A program made the position numbers and the translations under genes. Positions 1 to 7,300 of a stretch of 64,000 nucleotides of DNA are shown here, piece after piece. Where the stretch lies: contig NZ_CP011008.1 of the NCBI RefSeq assembly GCF_001578185.1, positions 2,446,001 to 2,510,000 of the forward strand. The letters run 5' to 3'. A model generated the notes under the pieces. It searched no databases. It worked only from the letters and a program-made list of their open reading frames with translations, and was not told where the DNA came from. The DNA comes from Peribacillus simplex. Lineage in GTDB: Bacteria; Bacillota; Bacilli; Bacillales; DSM-1321. Each line of letters begins with the position of its first letter. Position 1 is the stretch's first letter.

Positions 1-138
1 ATCTGAATCTGAGAGATTAGCTACATTTTGTGAATGGTAACTAGGAGGAGCCGTGTGCGTGAATAGCGCAAGCACGGTTCTGTGAGGGGGGCAGGAACAC
101 AATCTACCGTAAGGTAGAGAGGTTCCCTTCTACTCGAC
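1..138 (+). mobile_element. ORF-less group II intron, 3' end (copy 1, cut by window edge)
   Basis: The sequence is nearly identical to the last 138 nt of the two complete introns at 9250-9928 and 10440-11118. Domain V lies at about 48-80 (GAGCCGTGTG stem with the AGC triad, closing with CACGGTTC), domain VI follows, and the 3' end is CTACTCGAC at 130-138. The 3' exon starts TAGCTGAAGATCGG, the same repeat sequence as for copy 2. The 5' part lies outside the window. Whether a reverse transcriptase is encoded there cannot be seen, but the sister copies have none. Confidence 0.85.
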
Positions 139-176
139 TAGCTGAAGATCGGAGCTGTCTTTAAGGCAGTTTTTTC
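139..176 (+). repeat. attC-like repeat site, right part (3' exon of intron copy 1)
   Basis: TAGCTGAAGATCGGAGCTG followed by a small CTGTC/GGCAG hairpin and a T-run. It matches the middle of the intact sites at 6981-7056 and 8450-8530, so the intron interrupted one of these sites. Confidence 0.7.
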
Positions 177-195
177 TTATGGGGGTGCCGCCAAA

Positions 196-224
196 AAGGT
201 CGGGCAAATACTGCCCGACCTTTC
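196..224. terminator. Bidirectional terminator downstream of sleB-like gene
   Basis: Perfect hairpin AAAGGTCGGGCA / TGCCCGACCTTT with a 5-nt loop, lying 80 bp beyond the stop codon of the minus-strand cortex hydrolase gene. Confidence 0.8.
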
Positions 225-302
225 AACTATACCCCACGATATAGTTAATGGGATATTTATAATACGAAACTATAAAAATATCATTCCTCAATATGTATAG
301 TT

Positions 303-947
303 TTACTTTGCAAATAAGTGGTTGCCTATTCTAATGACTGTTTCCCTTGTGAAAATCCATTCATCTGTTGCCGAGAACGGATTATAATAATAAACAGAAC
401 CATGAGTAGGATCCCAACCTTGTAATGCATCAATAACAGCTCGATATGAATAGCTATTTGGGGTCAAATAATATTGCCCATCATGTACAGCTGTAAAAGC
501 ATTTGTCTGGAAAATAACATCGTAAGTATTTTTAGGAAAACCTGGCGTTGACATTCGGTTCAAAATTACTGCAGCGACAGCTACTTTTCCTTCATAAGTT
601 TCTCCTCGAGCTTCTCCATAAACAACCCTGGCCATCATTTCAATACTATTTAATTTTTGTTGTGTTTGGAATCCAAAAACTCCATCTGGTAATATTCCAG
701 AATCTAGTTGAAGTTGTTTAACTGCATGATCAGTAATTGCACCATAATACCCTGTTGGTTGCCTATTAAAGTAACCCATTTTCTTTAAATTTTCTTGTAA
801 GTCATAAACTGCTTGTCCTTGACTTCCATTGTGTAAAATTTCTTGAGCAAAGATTGAATTTGGTATAAAAAACATGAAACAAATAAAAACAACAAACGAC
901 ATTTTTTTAACAGTTAACTTCAAATAATACCACATCCTTCGATTCAT
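303..947 (-). CDS. SleB-type spore cortex-lytic hydrolase
   Basis: 214-residue exported protein. Residues 15-35 form a signal peptide ending in an Ala-x-Ala-like site, residues about 42-100 are a peptidoglycan-binding (PG_binding_1) domain, and residues about 104-213 are a Hydrolase_2 domain with the family core ARVVYGEARGE, where the Glu is the presumed catalytic acid. This architecture is that of SleB, a lytic transglycosylase that degrades spore cortex during germination. The protein is shorter than typical SleB (about 260-300 residues) because the linker is short, so it is probably a paralogue. No ypeB-like partner is adjacent. The ATG at 947 has a weak AGTAGGA site. It is one of the few minus-strand genes in the repeat-rich region. 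Confidence 0.85.
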   Translation of the reverse strand: MNRRMWYYLKLTVKKMSFVVFICFMFFIPNSIFAQEILHNGSQGQAVYDLQENLKKMGYFNRQPTGYYGAITDHAVKQLQLDSGILPDGVFGFQTQQKLNSIEMMARVVYGEARGETYEGKVAVAAVILNRMSTPGFPKNTYDVIFQTNAFTAVHDGQYYLTPNSYSYRAVIDALQGWDPTHGSVYYYNPFSATDEWIFTRETVIRIGNHLFAK

Positions 948-1054
948 TTTCCTACTATTCTACTTTATCATACAAGAAAAATAGATTTATCTTACATTAT
1001 TCCTATTTTAAACCAAAAATTAAAGAAATTTTCAGACGAATTTGTCTGTTTATT

Positions 1055-1203
1055 GGGGTACCGCCTATCGCCATCAAGCTAAGAAAAAGGATTATACCCA
1101 TAACGAAAAAATAAGCTATTCTTTGGTGTAAATGCTGCTGAAGATAGCTTTTTTCGTTTTAGGTTATAAAGAAATTTTAACAAATGGGCATGCGGCAAGA
1201 CCC
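1055..1203. mobile_element. MITE related to the IS231-type element
   Basis: A 149-bp element whose left end GGGGTACCGCC..GCCATCAAGC and right end AATGGGCATGCGGCAAGACC are imperfect inverted copies. They match the termini of the IS231-type element at 12155-13757 and of a second MITE at about 15237-15355. The interior has a GCTATTCTTT/AAGATAGC hairpin and no ORF. It is probably a non-autonomous relic mobilised by an IS4-family transposase. Confidence 0.65.
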
Positions 1204-1209
1204 CTTATG

Positions 1210-1230
1210 GAACTATCGGGGCAGGATAGT
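1210..1230 (+). repeat. attC-like site, right half-arm
   Basis: AACTATCGGGGCAGGATAGTT, an inner box plus GGGGCAG spacer plus outer box, directly before the next small gene. The left arm is replaced by the MITE end. Confidence 0.6.
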
Positions 1231-1289
1231 TGAAGAAAGAAATTTGGTTTTTATGGTAAATAAATCGCGGAATTTAAGGAGGATTTTTA

Positions 1290-1529
1290 ATGTACATAGT
1301 GTCCAATTACTTAAATAAATTCAAATACTATATTTATGAAGATTTACGTTCAACAGGCTATCCGGACAGGTGCTCTGGTGATGGTTATGCTAAACGCTTT
1401 AAAACCATTGAGGAAGCTGAGGAATACGTAAGGAAAGGACATATATATCTTAAATATGATTCTCCTAATTTTACAATTGAAGAAGTCATAGTGAAGCCAG
1501 TAAAAAACTTTACTGTTGAACCTGAATGA
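1290..1529 (+). CDS. Hypothetical protein, 79 aa
   Basis: I do not recognise the family. The ATG follows a strong AAGGAGG site at 7-nt spacing, so expression is likely. The product is soluble, slightly basic, rich in Tyr and Lys, with a short central segment (FKTIEEAEEYVRKGHIYL) resembling small helical proteins. It sits alone between two attC-like repeats (1210 and 1569), the one-gene unit pattern of this region. An opposing ORF on the minus strand overlaps it but lacks a ribosome site and is taken as a shadow. Confidence 0.6.
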   Translation: MYIVSNYLNKFKYYIYEDLRSTGYPDRCSGDGYAKRFKTIEEAEEYVRKGHIYLKYDSPNFTIEEVIVKPVKNFTVEPE

Positions 1530-1568
1530 ATATATTAGGAGCAGGCAATGTAGCCTTTTTGTTATTAA

Positions 1569-1588
1569 GCTAACGGGGCAGGGTAGTT
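1569..1588 (+). repeat. attC-like site, right half-arm
   Basis: GCTAACGGGGCAGGGTAGTT, preceded at about 1540-1560 by a GGCAATGTAGCC hairpin and T-run that fits the central hairpin of the repeat. Confidence 0.55.
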
Positions 1589-1798
1589 CCATAAGGAGTG
1601 CTATTATAAGACCTATCGTAAAATGCTAAAACGATGTGCATTGGTGGGCAGAATTATATCCTCTGACGTATTTATATTACCTCTCACTAAAATGCCTTAC
1701 AGAGCCATTTAAGTGGTAAGTAATTTCCACTTTTTTGGTTTTTTCTTTCCGGAAATAATGCTATTATTTGTAAAATGCATATAATAAGGCGGGATCTT

Positions 1799-2008
1799 AT
1801 GGATAAAAAAACTCAACTAGCTTTGATTTTTCTCTTAATACCTCTGGCAATATCAATTTATTTTTGGTTTTCGGATTCAGCCTTATTACGAGGTGGATAT
1901 GACTTAGCTATAGATGGTTTTGTAGTAGCCAGAGCCTTAATGATTATTTACACATTACATTTATTAGTAAAATTAGGAGAATTTATCATTAAGAACAAAA
2001 AAGATTAG
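1799..2008 (+). CDS. Small membrane protein, 69 aa
   Basis: Two predicted transmembrane segments (about residues 7-25 and 42-62) and a Lys-rich C-terminus. The family is not recognised. I chose the ATG at 1799, which has an AAGGCGGG site, rather than an upstream ATG at 1775 with none. The gene is followed immediately by an intrinsic terminator that begins inside its last codons, and then by another repeat, so it is its own transcription unit. Confidence 0.6.
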   Translation: MDKKTQLALIFLLIPLAISIYFWFSDSALLRGGYDLAIDGFVVARALMIIYTLHLLVKLGEFIIKNKKD

Positions 2009-2029
2009 CTATGAGCTAATCTTTTTTTG
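2001..2029 (+). terminator. Intrinsic terminator
   Basis: AAGATTAGCT atg AGCTAATCTT followed by seven T; it overlaps the stop codon of the small membrane protein gene. Confidence 0.85.
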
Positions 2030-2061
2030 TTTTATAGATTGATGGATTAAATACTTCAATA

Positions 2062-2115
2062 AGGGAGGTTGCTGAAGCAACCCTTTTGTTATGCAACTAA
2101 AGGGGCAGTTTAGTT
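2062..2115 (+). repeat. attC-like site with central hairpin
   Basis: A central GTTGCTGAAGCAAC hairpin and T-run, then AACTAAAGGGGCAGTTTAGTT at 2095-2115. The right outer box runs directly into the 5' region of the acetyltransferase gene. Confidence 0.6.
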
Positions 2116-2179
2116 GAAGAAGGAATTACGGGGTTCAAAGTTGAATTTAATTTTAATAAAACTTTTTAGGAGTGTTAAT

Positions 2180-2617
2180 GTGAATTCTACGGTAGAAACA
2201 ATACAAGAATTAACAGATAAAGAACAATGGTTAGAAGCCTTTCCAATTATGAATCAGTTACGTACTGAGTTAACTCAAAAGACATATCTGGAGTTACTTG
2301 AAGAAATGAGGAAAGATGGGTATTCTTTGTATGCTTTATATAAGGATAACCGGATTGTATCTTTAGCTGGTTTAAGTTGGAGAGTTAACTTTTATAATAA
2401 ACGTCACGTTTTTATTTATGATCTGGTAACAGATACTGCTTACCGTTCATTTGGGTTTGGAGAGAAATTATTAAGTTATATACATAACTGGGCAAAAGAA
2501 AATGGAGCCGCATATGTAGCATTAGAATCTGGAATTCAGCGAAACAATGCTCACCGTTTTTATGAGGAGAAATTAGATTATGATAAATGGTGCTATTCAT
2601 TTAGAAAAACGTTGTGA
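2180..2617 (+). CDS. GNAT family N-acetyltransferase
   Basis: 146-residue single-domain acetyltransferase. The beta strand YALYKDNRIVSLAGL, the central segment HVFIYDLVTDTAYRSFGFGEKLL (R/Q-x-x-G-x-G/A-like acetyl-CoA loop as RSFGFG) and the C-terminal NNAHRFYEEKLDY (x-x-A-x-x-F-Y-x-x-x-G/L) are typical GNAT motifs. The substrate is unknown; resistance or small-amine acetylation is a guess. The start is GTG at 2180, placed 7 nt after AGGAG. An in-frame TTG at 2114 lies inside the repeat and has no ribosome site. It forms a single-gene unit between repeats at 2095-2115 and 2691-2769. Confidence 0.85.
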   Translation: MNSTVETIQELTDKEQWLEAFPIMNQLRTELTQKTYLELLEEMRKDGYSLYALYKDNRIVSLAGLSWRVNFYNKRHVFIYDLVTDTAYRSFGFGEKLLSYIHNWAKENGAAYVALESGIQRNNAHRFYEEKLDYDKWCYSFRKTL

Positions 2618-2690
2618 TTAAAATAGGGGGAATGCTTCGAATAGAGAAGCATTACCTTTACAAGAGCTGAGTAAACAGCTCTTTTTTATT

Positions 2691-2769
2691 ACTATCGGTT
2701 GAGTTACTTCCAATAAAGAAAGTTGCTGAGGCAGCTTTTTCTTTATGCAACTATCGGGGCAGGATAGTT
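2691..2769 (+). repeat. attC-like site
   Basis: Degenerate left arm ACTATCGGTTGAGTTACTTC, a GTTGCTGAGGCAGC hairpin with a T-run, then a good right arm AACTATCGGGGCAGGATAGTT at 2749-2769. Total about 79 bp. Confidence 0.6.
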
Positions 2770-2804
2770 CAATAACAAGTTAATTAAGGTGGAGCGTCCC
2801 GAAA

Positions 2805-2945
2805 ATGCGGATTTACAACGATAAGACTTTTGAGACAAGTCATATGAGACACTAGCAAGCTTTATTTGACGTAAAATCGGTTACGCCCCAATAGATTAAA
2901 CCCTATTGATACAAGGTTTTTGGCCTTAACGTTGTATATCCGCAT
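2805..2945. repeat. 141-bp element with 16-bp terminal inverted repeats and internal hairpins
   Basis: ATGCGGATTTACAACG (2805-2820) pairs with CGTTGTATATCCGCAT (2930-2945) with one mismatch. Inside are GACTT/AAGTC, AATAG/CTATT and AAGG/CCTT hairpins. There is no ORF. It could be the end of a larger transposon, a recombination site, or a small structured element; I cannot assign it. Confidence 0.5.
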
Positions 2946-2970
2946 AATCCTGATGCTACCCTACCCCATT

Positions 2971-3013
2971 AAGGACCGCCCATATTAGACGTATCTAATA
3001 TGGCGGTCCTTTT
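2971..3013. terminator. Strong bidirectional terminator
   Basis: AAGGACCGCC..ATATTAGA / TCTAATAT.GGCGGTCCTT with flanking A and T runs, 47 bp from the stop codon of the minus-strand merR gene. Confidence 0.85.
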
Positions 3014-3059
3014 GATTTTATGAGTTTACGTTATTTAACACTTTCATTTTCAGATAATA

Positions 3060-3440
3060 TTATGCTTTCGTAACTCCTTCATCTCTTTTCAGAATCATTT
3101 CTTTATATGATTTAATTTTATGTTCTAACATTTTATTTGTTTCTGCCAGCGTCTTTAACTGGTTTTCAATCGAACTTTTATGATCTTCTAACAGTTTTAA
3201 TCGATTTATTGCTGTATGTTCTCCTTCGGTATACAAGTAGGCATATTCTTTTATTTTTGTGATCGGCATTTGCGTCTCTTTTAACTTTAAAACAAATTTT
3301 AGCCATTGAAGATGTGATTCAGAATATATTCTATCTCCATGTTCATTTCGATCTGGGAGAATGATTTTCTCTTTTTCATAGTAACGTAATCTATGTGTGC
3401 TGACTCCTAGAAGTTGTGCCACTTCGCCAATTGTATACAT
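3060..3440 (-). CDS. MerR-family transcriptional regulator
   Basis: 127 residues. The N-terminal winged helix MYTIGEVAQLLGVSTHRLRYYEKE is a classic MerR recognition region, followed by the long coiled-coil dimerisation helix. No cysteine metal-binding loop is present, so it probably senses an organic or redox signal like AdhR/BltR types rather than a metal. The start is ATG at 3440 after GGAGG; a TTG-extended form is less likely. It is divergent from the SDR gene, and the shared intergenic region has a MerR-type promoter with a 19-bp spacer, so it most likely regulates that gene. Confidence 0.9.
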   Translation of the reverse strand: MYTIGEVAQLLGVSTHRLRYYEKEKIILPDRNEHGDRIYSESHLQWLKFVLKLKETQMPITKIKEYAYLYTEGEHTAINRLKLLEDHKSSIENQLKTLAETNKMLEHKIKSYKEMILKRDEGVTKA

Positions 3441-3486
3441 AAAAACCTCCATACTTAGCCAATGCTAATCAAGTGTAAAAATAGGT

Positions 3487-3517
3487 TTGACTTAGAGTTT
3501 ACTCTAACCCATATAAT
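3487..3517 (+). promoter_or_regulatory. MerR-type promoter with 19-bp spacer and operator dyad
   Basis: -35 TTGACT (3487-3492) and -10 TATAAT (3512-3517) are separated by 19 bp, the over-long spacing typical of MerR-activated promoters. The spacer carries the dyad TTAGAGT..ACTCTAA where the regulator would bind and twist the DNA. Confidence 0.85.
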
Positions 3518-3580
3518 AAATTCGTATCATATAAAGAATCAACTTTTATTAGTATAAACAAAATAGTAGGAGGAAATGAA

Positions 3581-4348
3581 ATGAAGAAATATACAGTTAT
3601 TACAGGTGCAAGTTCTGGGATTGGTTATGAAACAGCTCTTGCTTTTTCTGCTCGTGGAAAAAATTTAGTCATTGTGGCACGTAGAACTGAGGATCTCGAA
3701 AAACTAAAATCAGAAATCGCGAAAGTAAATGCTGAATTAGATGTCATTATAAAAACAGTTGATTTATCTAATACGAAAAATGCGTATACATTATTTGAAG
3801 ATTTAAAGGAATACGAAATTGAGACTTGGATTAATAATGCAGGCTTTGGTAATTTCGCATCAGTTGGAGAACAAAATTTAACTAAAATTGAGACTATGCT
3901 AAATTTAAATATTGAAGCTTTAACTATTTTAACTTCTCTTTATGTGCGTGATTATTCAACTGTTGAAGGAACGCAATTAATTAACGTTTCATCAGGTGGA
4001 GGTTACACGATTATTGGAAATGCAATCACATATTGTGCTTCTAAATTCTATGTAAGTGCCTTTACTGAAGGCCTTGCACATGAATTAAAAGAACAAGGTG
4101 CAAGCATGCAAGCAAAAGTATTAGCTCCTGCTGCAACTGAAACTGAATTTGCAAAAGTATCGAATGACTTGAAGGAAGATGTTAAATTCGAAGGGCTTCT
4201 TCCGAAATACCATACAGCTAAAGAAATGGCTGGATTTATGCTTGATCTTTACGATAGCGAAAAAGTAGTTGGAGTTGTCGATGGTCTTACGTATGAATTT
4301 CAATTAAAGGATCCAATTTATCCTTATGCAGTAAGAATGAGAAACTAA
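3581..4348 (+). CDS. Short-chain dehydrogenase/reductase
   Basis: 255 residues, classical SDR length. The NAD(P)-binding motif is TGASSGIG (residues 7-14), the NNAG motif is at about 86-89, and the catalytic Ser (INVSSGGGY) and Tyr-x-x-x-Lys (YCASK) are present. An Arg-rich basic residue after beta2 (ARRTED) suggests NADP preference. The substrate is unknown. RBS AGGAGG with ATG at 3581. It is transcribed from the MerR-type promoter divergent from the regulator, a common pairing for aldehyde or electrophile detoxification genes. A short terminator and another repeat follow. Confidence 0.9.
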   Translation: MKKYTVITGASSGIGYETALAFSARGKNLVIVARRTEDLEKLKSEIAKVNAELDVIIKTVDLSNTKNAYTLFEDLKEYEIETWINNAGFGNFASVGEQNLTKIETMLNLNIEALTILTSLYVRDYSTVEGTQLINVSSGGGYTIIGNAITYCASKFYVSAFTEGLAHELKEQGASMQAKVLAPAATETEFAKVSNDLKEDVKFEGLLPKYHTAKEMAGFMLDLYDSEKVVGVVDGLTYEFQLKDPIYPYAVRMRN

Positions 4349-4396
4349 TAAGGTTGATTGATCATCGTTTTTCTATTAGGAGAACCTTTCATTTCC

Positions 4397-4482
4397 ATGT
4401 TCAACCGACGGATGTGAGAGTTAAAGATTAGGATCGCTGCGGCGGTCTTTTTTTCCTTTTCGACTAACGGGGCATGTTAGTT
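4397..4482 (+). repeat. attC-like site overlapping the SDR terminator
   Basis: The left arm GTTCAACCGACGGATGTGA..GAGTT faces the right arm CGACTAACGGGGCATGTTAGTT. The outer boxes extend to GTTCAAC/GTTGAAC. The central hairpin GATCGC/GCGGTC with seven T (4432-4454) doubles as the intrinsic terminator. Confidence 0.65.
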
Positions 4483-4638
4483 GAACAAGCGTAGTGTATT
4501 TAAACTGTTCATTAAACCCAAAATACCCTACTGCAAATCTTCATAACAACAACCTCAAATCCATAAAATTGTATAAAGATTTATTAAAAATTAGCCATAA
4601 TTAAACACCCAAGTATCAACCTAAAAGGAGCTGGTTAA

Positions 4639-4737
4639 TTGTTAAATCTATTCCTAGAGTTTTTTGATATATTGGTTACTATAGGTGACGCACTTATTTC
4701 TTATTTTCGGGATAAAAACAAGAAAAAAACCAGATAG
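4639..4737 (+). CDS. Putative 32-residue membrane peptide
   Basis: A TTG start lies 8 nt after AAGGAG. The peptide has one hydrophobic segment (residues 2-23) and a basic tail (RDKNKKKTR). It is the only ORF with a ribosome site between repeats at 4397-4482 and 4793-4813. The size and layout resemble small membrane peptides or type I toxins, but nothing more can be shown. Confidence 0.35.
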   Translation: MLNLFLEFFDILVTIGDALISYFRDKNKKKTR

Positions 4738-4792
4738 TAAAATTACTCTTTTTACGTCAAAATATGTGTCAGGTCTACAATAGGCCTTATTG

Positions 4793-4863
4793 AACTAAAG
4801 GGGCAGGATAGTTGAAGAGCTGTTTGATCTTTATTCAACAATTGGGCCATTATATTGAATAAG
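4793..4863 (+). repeat. Two adjacent attC-like arms
   Basis: Right-type arm AACTAAAGGGGCAGGATAGTT (4793-4813) followed by a left-type arm TTCAACAATTGGGCC..TTGAATAAG (4834-4863) and an AGGTTGC..GAACCTT hairpin (about 4864-4885). Confidence 0.55.
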
Positions 4864-4928
4864 AGGTTGCATTGAACCTTACTTTTTTCCGCCAGGCTTC
4901 TTCAGAAGTCAAAAATGTGAATTTAGGT

Positions 4929-5279
4929 TTAATTATGATCACAATAAATTTGTGGATCTTTATCTATACCTTTTAAGATTGCATACTTATTACCCCATTC
5001 ACACATTGTGTTTAATACTGGTACAAATGATCTTCCTAGATCAGTTAAACTGTATTCTACTTTTGGTGGTACCTCTTTAAATATTTCTCTTCGTACAAGT
5101 CCATCTCTTTCTAATTGTTTCAATTGATCTGTTAAGACTTTTTGTGTAATTCCAGGTATTAATTCGTAAAACTCTTTTGTCCTTACTGATTTTTGGCTCA
5201 AGAAAAAGAGTATTAAACATTTCCATTTTCCACCTGAAATGTTCATAAAAATGTTGATTCCAGTATTATAGTTAACCAT
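4929..5279 (-). CDS. HxlR-family transcriptional regulator
   Basis: 116 residues of winged-helix HxlR type: ISGGKWKCLILFFL, then VLTDQLKQLERDGLVRR (recognition helix) and VPPKVEYSLTDLGRS (wing). The usual N-terminal redox cysteine before the GGKW motif is absent; Cys occurs in GGKWKC. The start is ATG at 5279 after GGAGGG. It is divergent from the nitroreductase gene with about 120 bp between, a frequent arrangement in which HxlR proteins control a quinone- or electrophile-induced reductase. Confidence 0.9.
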   Translation of the reverse strand: MVNYNTGINIFMNISGGKWKCLILFFLSQKSVRTKEFYELIPGITQKVLTDQLKQLERDGLVRREIFKEVPPKVEYSLTDLGRSFVPVLNTMCEWGNKYAILKGIDKDPQIYCDHN

Positions 5280-5402
5280 GTGCTGTCCCTCCTGAATAGG
5301 CACATAAAAGTGGCTATACCACATTTTTGTGCGTTATTTTCTAATTTATTATTGCTTACTATAATTAAAGGAGCAATAAATAAAAATTTCGGAGTTGATA
5401 AA

Positions 5403-6029
5403 ATGAGTGTAAAAAATATCTTGGAAAAAAGACGATCAGTTAGACATTATGATCCAAGTTATAAAATAAGTTCAGAAATTCTAACCTCATTAATTGAAAG
5501 TGCAAGTAAGTCACCTAATGGAAATAATATTCAAGCAACTCGATACTTAATTATTGATGAACCAGACTTAAAAAATTTATTGCTACCTATAGCTTTTAAT
5601 CAACAACAAGTGGTAGAAGCTTCAACTTTAATTGTTATGTTGGGTGATTATCAAGCATTTGATAAAGATAATATTATTAAGATACATGAAGAAGGCTTTC
5701 AAGCAGGTTTTTTTGATGAATCGCTAAGGGATTATCTAGCGAATGCTGCAATAAAATATTATGAAAATAAATCAAATGAAGATCTAAAGTTAGAATTAAC
5801 TAGAGATGTAAGTCTTGCGTCAATGTCATTAATTTTGTTAGCAAATGAAGCAGGTTTTGAAACAATTACTATGTCAGGCTATGATTCTAAGAAATTAAAA
5901 GCAATCTTAAATATTTCTGATAGGTATTTAGATGTTATGCTTTTAGCTATTGGTAAAGGTACTAAAGCCGGTCATAATACCGTAAGGCATAATGTAAATA
6001 AGGTAATGCATAGAAACAAAATAATTTAG
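5403..6029 (+). CDS. Nitroreductase-family protein
   Basis: 208 residues. The N-terminal NILEKRRSVRHYDP and SASKSPNGNNIQATRYLII are the FMN-binding signature of the nitroreductase superfamily. The central helix (LASMSLILLANEAGFETITMSGYD) and C-terminal IGKGTKAGHNTVRH match the fold. It likely reduces quinones or nitro compounds with NAD(P)H. The start is ATG at 5403 after GGAG; a longer upstream reading frame runs back over the regulator promoter and is rejected. It is probably controlled by the divergent HxlR protein. Confidence 0.85.
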   Translation: MSVKNILEKRRSVRHYDPSYKISSEILTSLIESASKSPNGNNIQATRYLIIDEPDLKNLLLPIAFNQQQVVEASTLIVMLGDYQAFDKDNIIKIHEEGFQAGFFDESLRDYLANAAIKYYENKSNEDLKLELTRDVSLASMSLILLANEAGFETITMSGYDSKKLKAILNISDRYLDVMLLAIGKGTKAGHNTVRHNVNKVMHRNKII

Positions 6030-6071
6030 TGTTCTTATCTGATTATGTGAAATAGGTATACAAATAACTGT

Positions 6072-6105
6072 GCTTTTCTTATAGAACTAACGGGTGCTTT
6101 AGCTT
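6072..6105 (+). repeat. attC-like site, right arm
   Basis: CTTTTCTTATAGAACTAAC then GGGTGC then TTTAGCTT, the same right arm as at 9217-9249 where an intron is inserted. Confidence 0.6.
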
Positions 6106-6114
6106 CACAACAAA

Positions 6115-6381
6115 ATGGCATCGAAAGGAAAAATTTTCATGGTAGTGTTCGGTGGGTTCATTCTCTTTTTAATAGGTATTGTTTCTTTTATATCGCTATT
6201 GGTTTATGGTTATAAAGAATTTAAGGCAGATGAGTCTAAAACATCAAAAAAAGTGATCTTTTTAGTTTTAGGAATACTTGATACCTTTTTCGGTACAGGT
6301 GGTGAATTAGCAGGACTTGCTTTAATATTATCACTTGCAGCTATCCTTATTGGTCTTGTGATTATGGGGGTATTTCATTAA
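6115..6381 (+). CDS. Hypothetical membrane protein, 88 aa
   Basis: Two or three hydrophobic segments (residues about 7-30, 46-62 and 66-86) separated by a short Lys-rich loop. The family is not recognised. The ATG at 6115 abuts the repeat and lacks a good ribosome site. ATG 6139, preceded by AAAGGA, is a possible alternative start. Single-gene unit between repeats at 6072-6105 and 6418-6437. Confidence 0.5.
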   Translation: MASKGKIFMVVFGGFILFLIGIVSFISLLVYGYKEFKADESKTSKKVIFLVLGILDTFFGTGGELAGLALILSLAAILIGLVIMGVFH

Positions 6382-6417
6382 TACATTAATGCGAAAGTTT
6401 GTGAAATATTGTACTTA

Positions 6418-6437
6418 AAGTAACGAGTGCTATAGTT
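6418..6437 (+). repeat. attC-like arm (degenerate)
   Basis: AAGTAACGAGTGCTATAGTT. Confidence 0.45.
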
Positions 6438-6463
6438 CATTAACAGGGGTTGCTATAGTACCA

Positions 6464-6902
6464 CCCCCTTGTACTCTCGGGGGCTTTCGTTTGTTTTGGA
6501 CCATAGATAGAGAACATAAATACTGTATGGTGGCATATTATAATGACCTTTCCATCACCCCTGTATCAAGCCTGAAAATTTGATACGGGGGTTAACTTTG
6601 TCCAATGAATACCAGATTATTCATCAGGGCAGTATACATATAGACGATCATCTTTAGTTTATAAAAGCCCAATGACCTCTGTTCCCCGCCTAATTCCCAA
6701 GGTTGGTTGCAGGGGTTATTATTTTTTTGAATAATAATCCCGTTCAGTGACAAAGTATAGGTACACCTAAACTGTTCCCTTGTACCAGATGTTTGGTGCA
6801 GGGGTATCCTTGTTATCCTGGTAAGTTACAAGGTGAGAAACACATTCAGGTGGGCTTAATACACTTCCCATGCCCCTTGTATCAACCTAAAACCTGCGGG
6901 GG
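6464..6902 (+). repeat. Cluster of five related GC-rich hairpins
   Basis: Hairpins at 6464-6484, 6558-6591, 6676-6715, 6777-6804 and 6873-6902 share a CCCYTGTAYCA 5' arm and a GCAGGGGTTAT-like 3' arm. The best is CCCCTGTATCAA/TTTGATACGGGG. A sixth lies at 7455-7488. Spacers are about 60-90 nt with no ORF. They fill an otherwise gene-free 740-bp stretch. The function is unknown. Confidence 0.5.
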
Positions 6903-6980
6903 TATTCTTATATTGTAAAATGCTCTAAAGGCATAGCTGAATAAGCCTGATCCATTTATAAGGACAATTTTCTGAAAAAA

Positions 6981-7056
6981 CAGGTGCGTTAGCTTAAGAT
7001 AAAAACTGTCCTTTAAGGCAGTTTTTTCTTTATGGAACTAAAGGGGCAGGTTAGCT
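6981..7056 (+). repeat. attC-like site, complete and uninterrupted
   Basis: CAGGTGCGTTAGCTTAAG, an AAAACTG.CC/GG.CAGTTTT hairpin with T-run, then AACTAAAGGGGCAGGTTAGCT (7036-7056). The GGTGCGT^TAGC sequence here is the empty version of the intron insertion site at 9249/9250. Confidence 0.7.
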
Positions 7057-7123
7057 AAAGTACACTTGTATTAATTTTCATAAATCGGGAAAATATATAG
7101 TTAAGACAAGAAGGAGGTAACAA

Positions 7124-7300
7124 ATGGAAGTAAATATGAGTGTTGAAGAAGTCGTGAATCAAATTTCTGAATTAGTAGAAAAAGAAGGGAAGCCACCTCG
7201 GAAGAAAGAGGTAAAGAAGTCAGATCCGGAGTTAATGAAAAATGCATTGTATTATTTTCCTAGTTGGGATTATGCAGTAGAACATAGCGTTGGATCTTAA
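7124..7300 (+). CDS. Small hypothetical protein, 58 aa
   Basis: Perfect AGGAGG site 6 nt before ATG 7124. The product is acidic then basic: a helical N-terminus (SVEEVVNQISELVEKEG), a Lys/Pro linker, and a C-terminal segment PELMKNALYYFPSWDYAVEH. The PELMKNA segment faintly resembles YELMAKAFTELY in the small proteins at 22424 and 24722, but the match is too short to claim homology. Single-gene unit following the repeat at 6981-7056. Confidence 0.6.
   Translation: MEVNMSVEEVVNQISELVEKEGKPPRKKEVKKSDPELMKNALYYFPSWDYAVEHSVGS

Noticed and set aside
1350..1592. Minus-strand ORF opposite the 79-residue gene
   Set aside because: No ribosome site; the plus-strand gene has a strong one and better composition.
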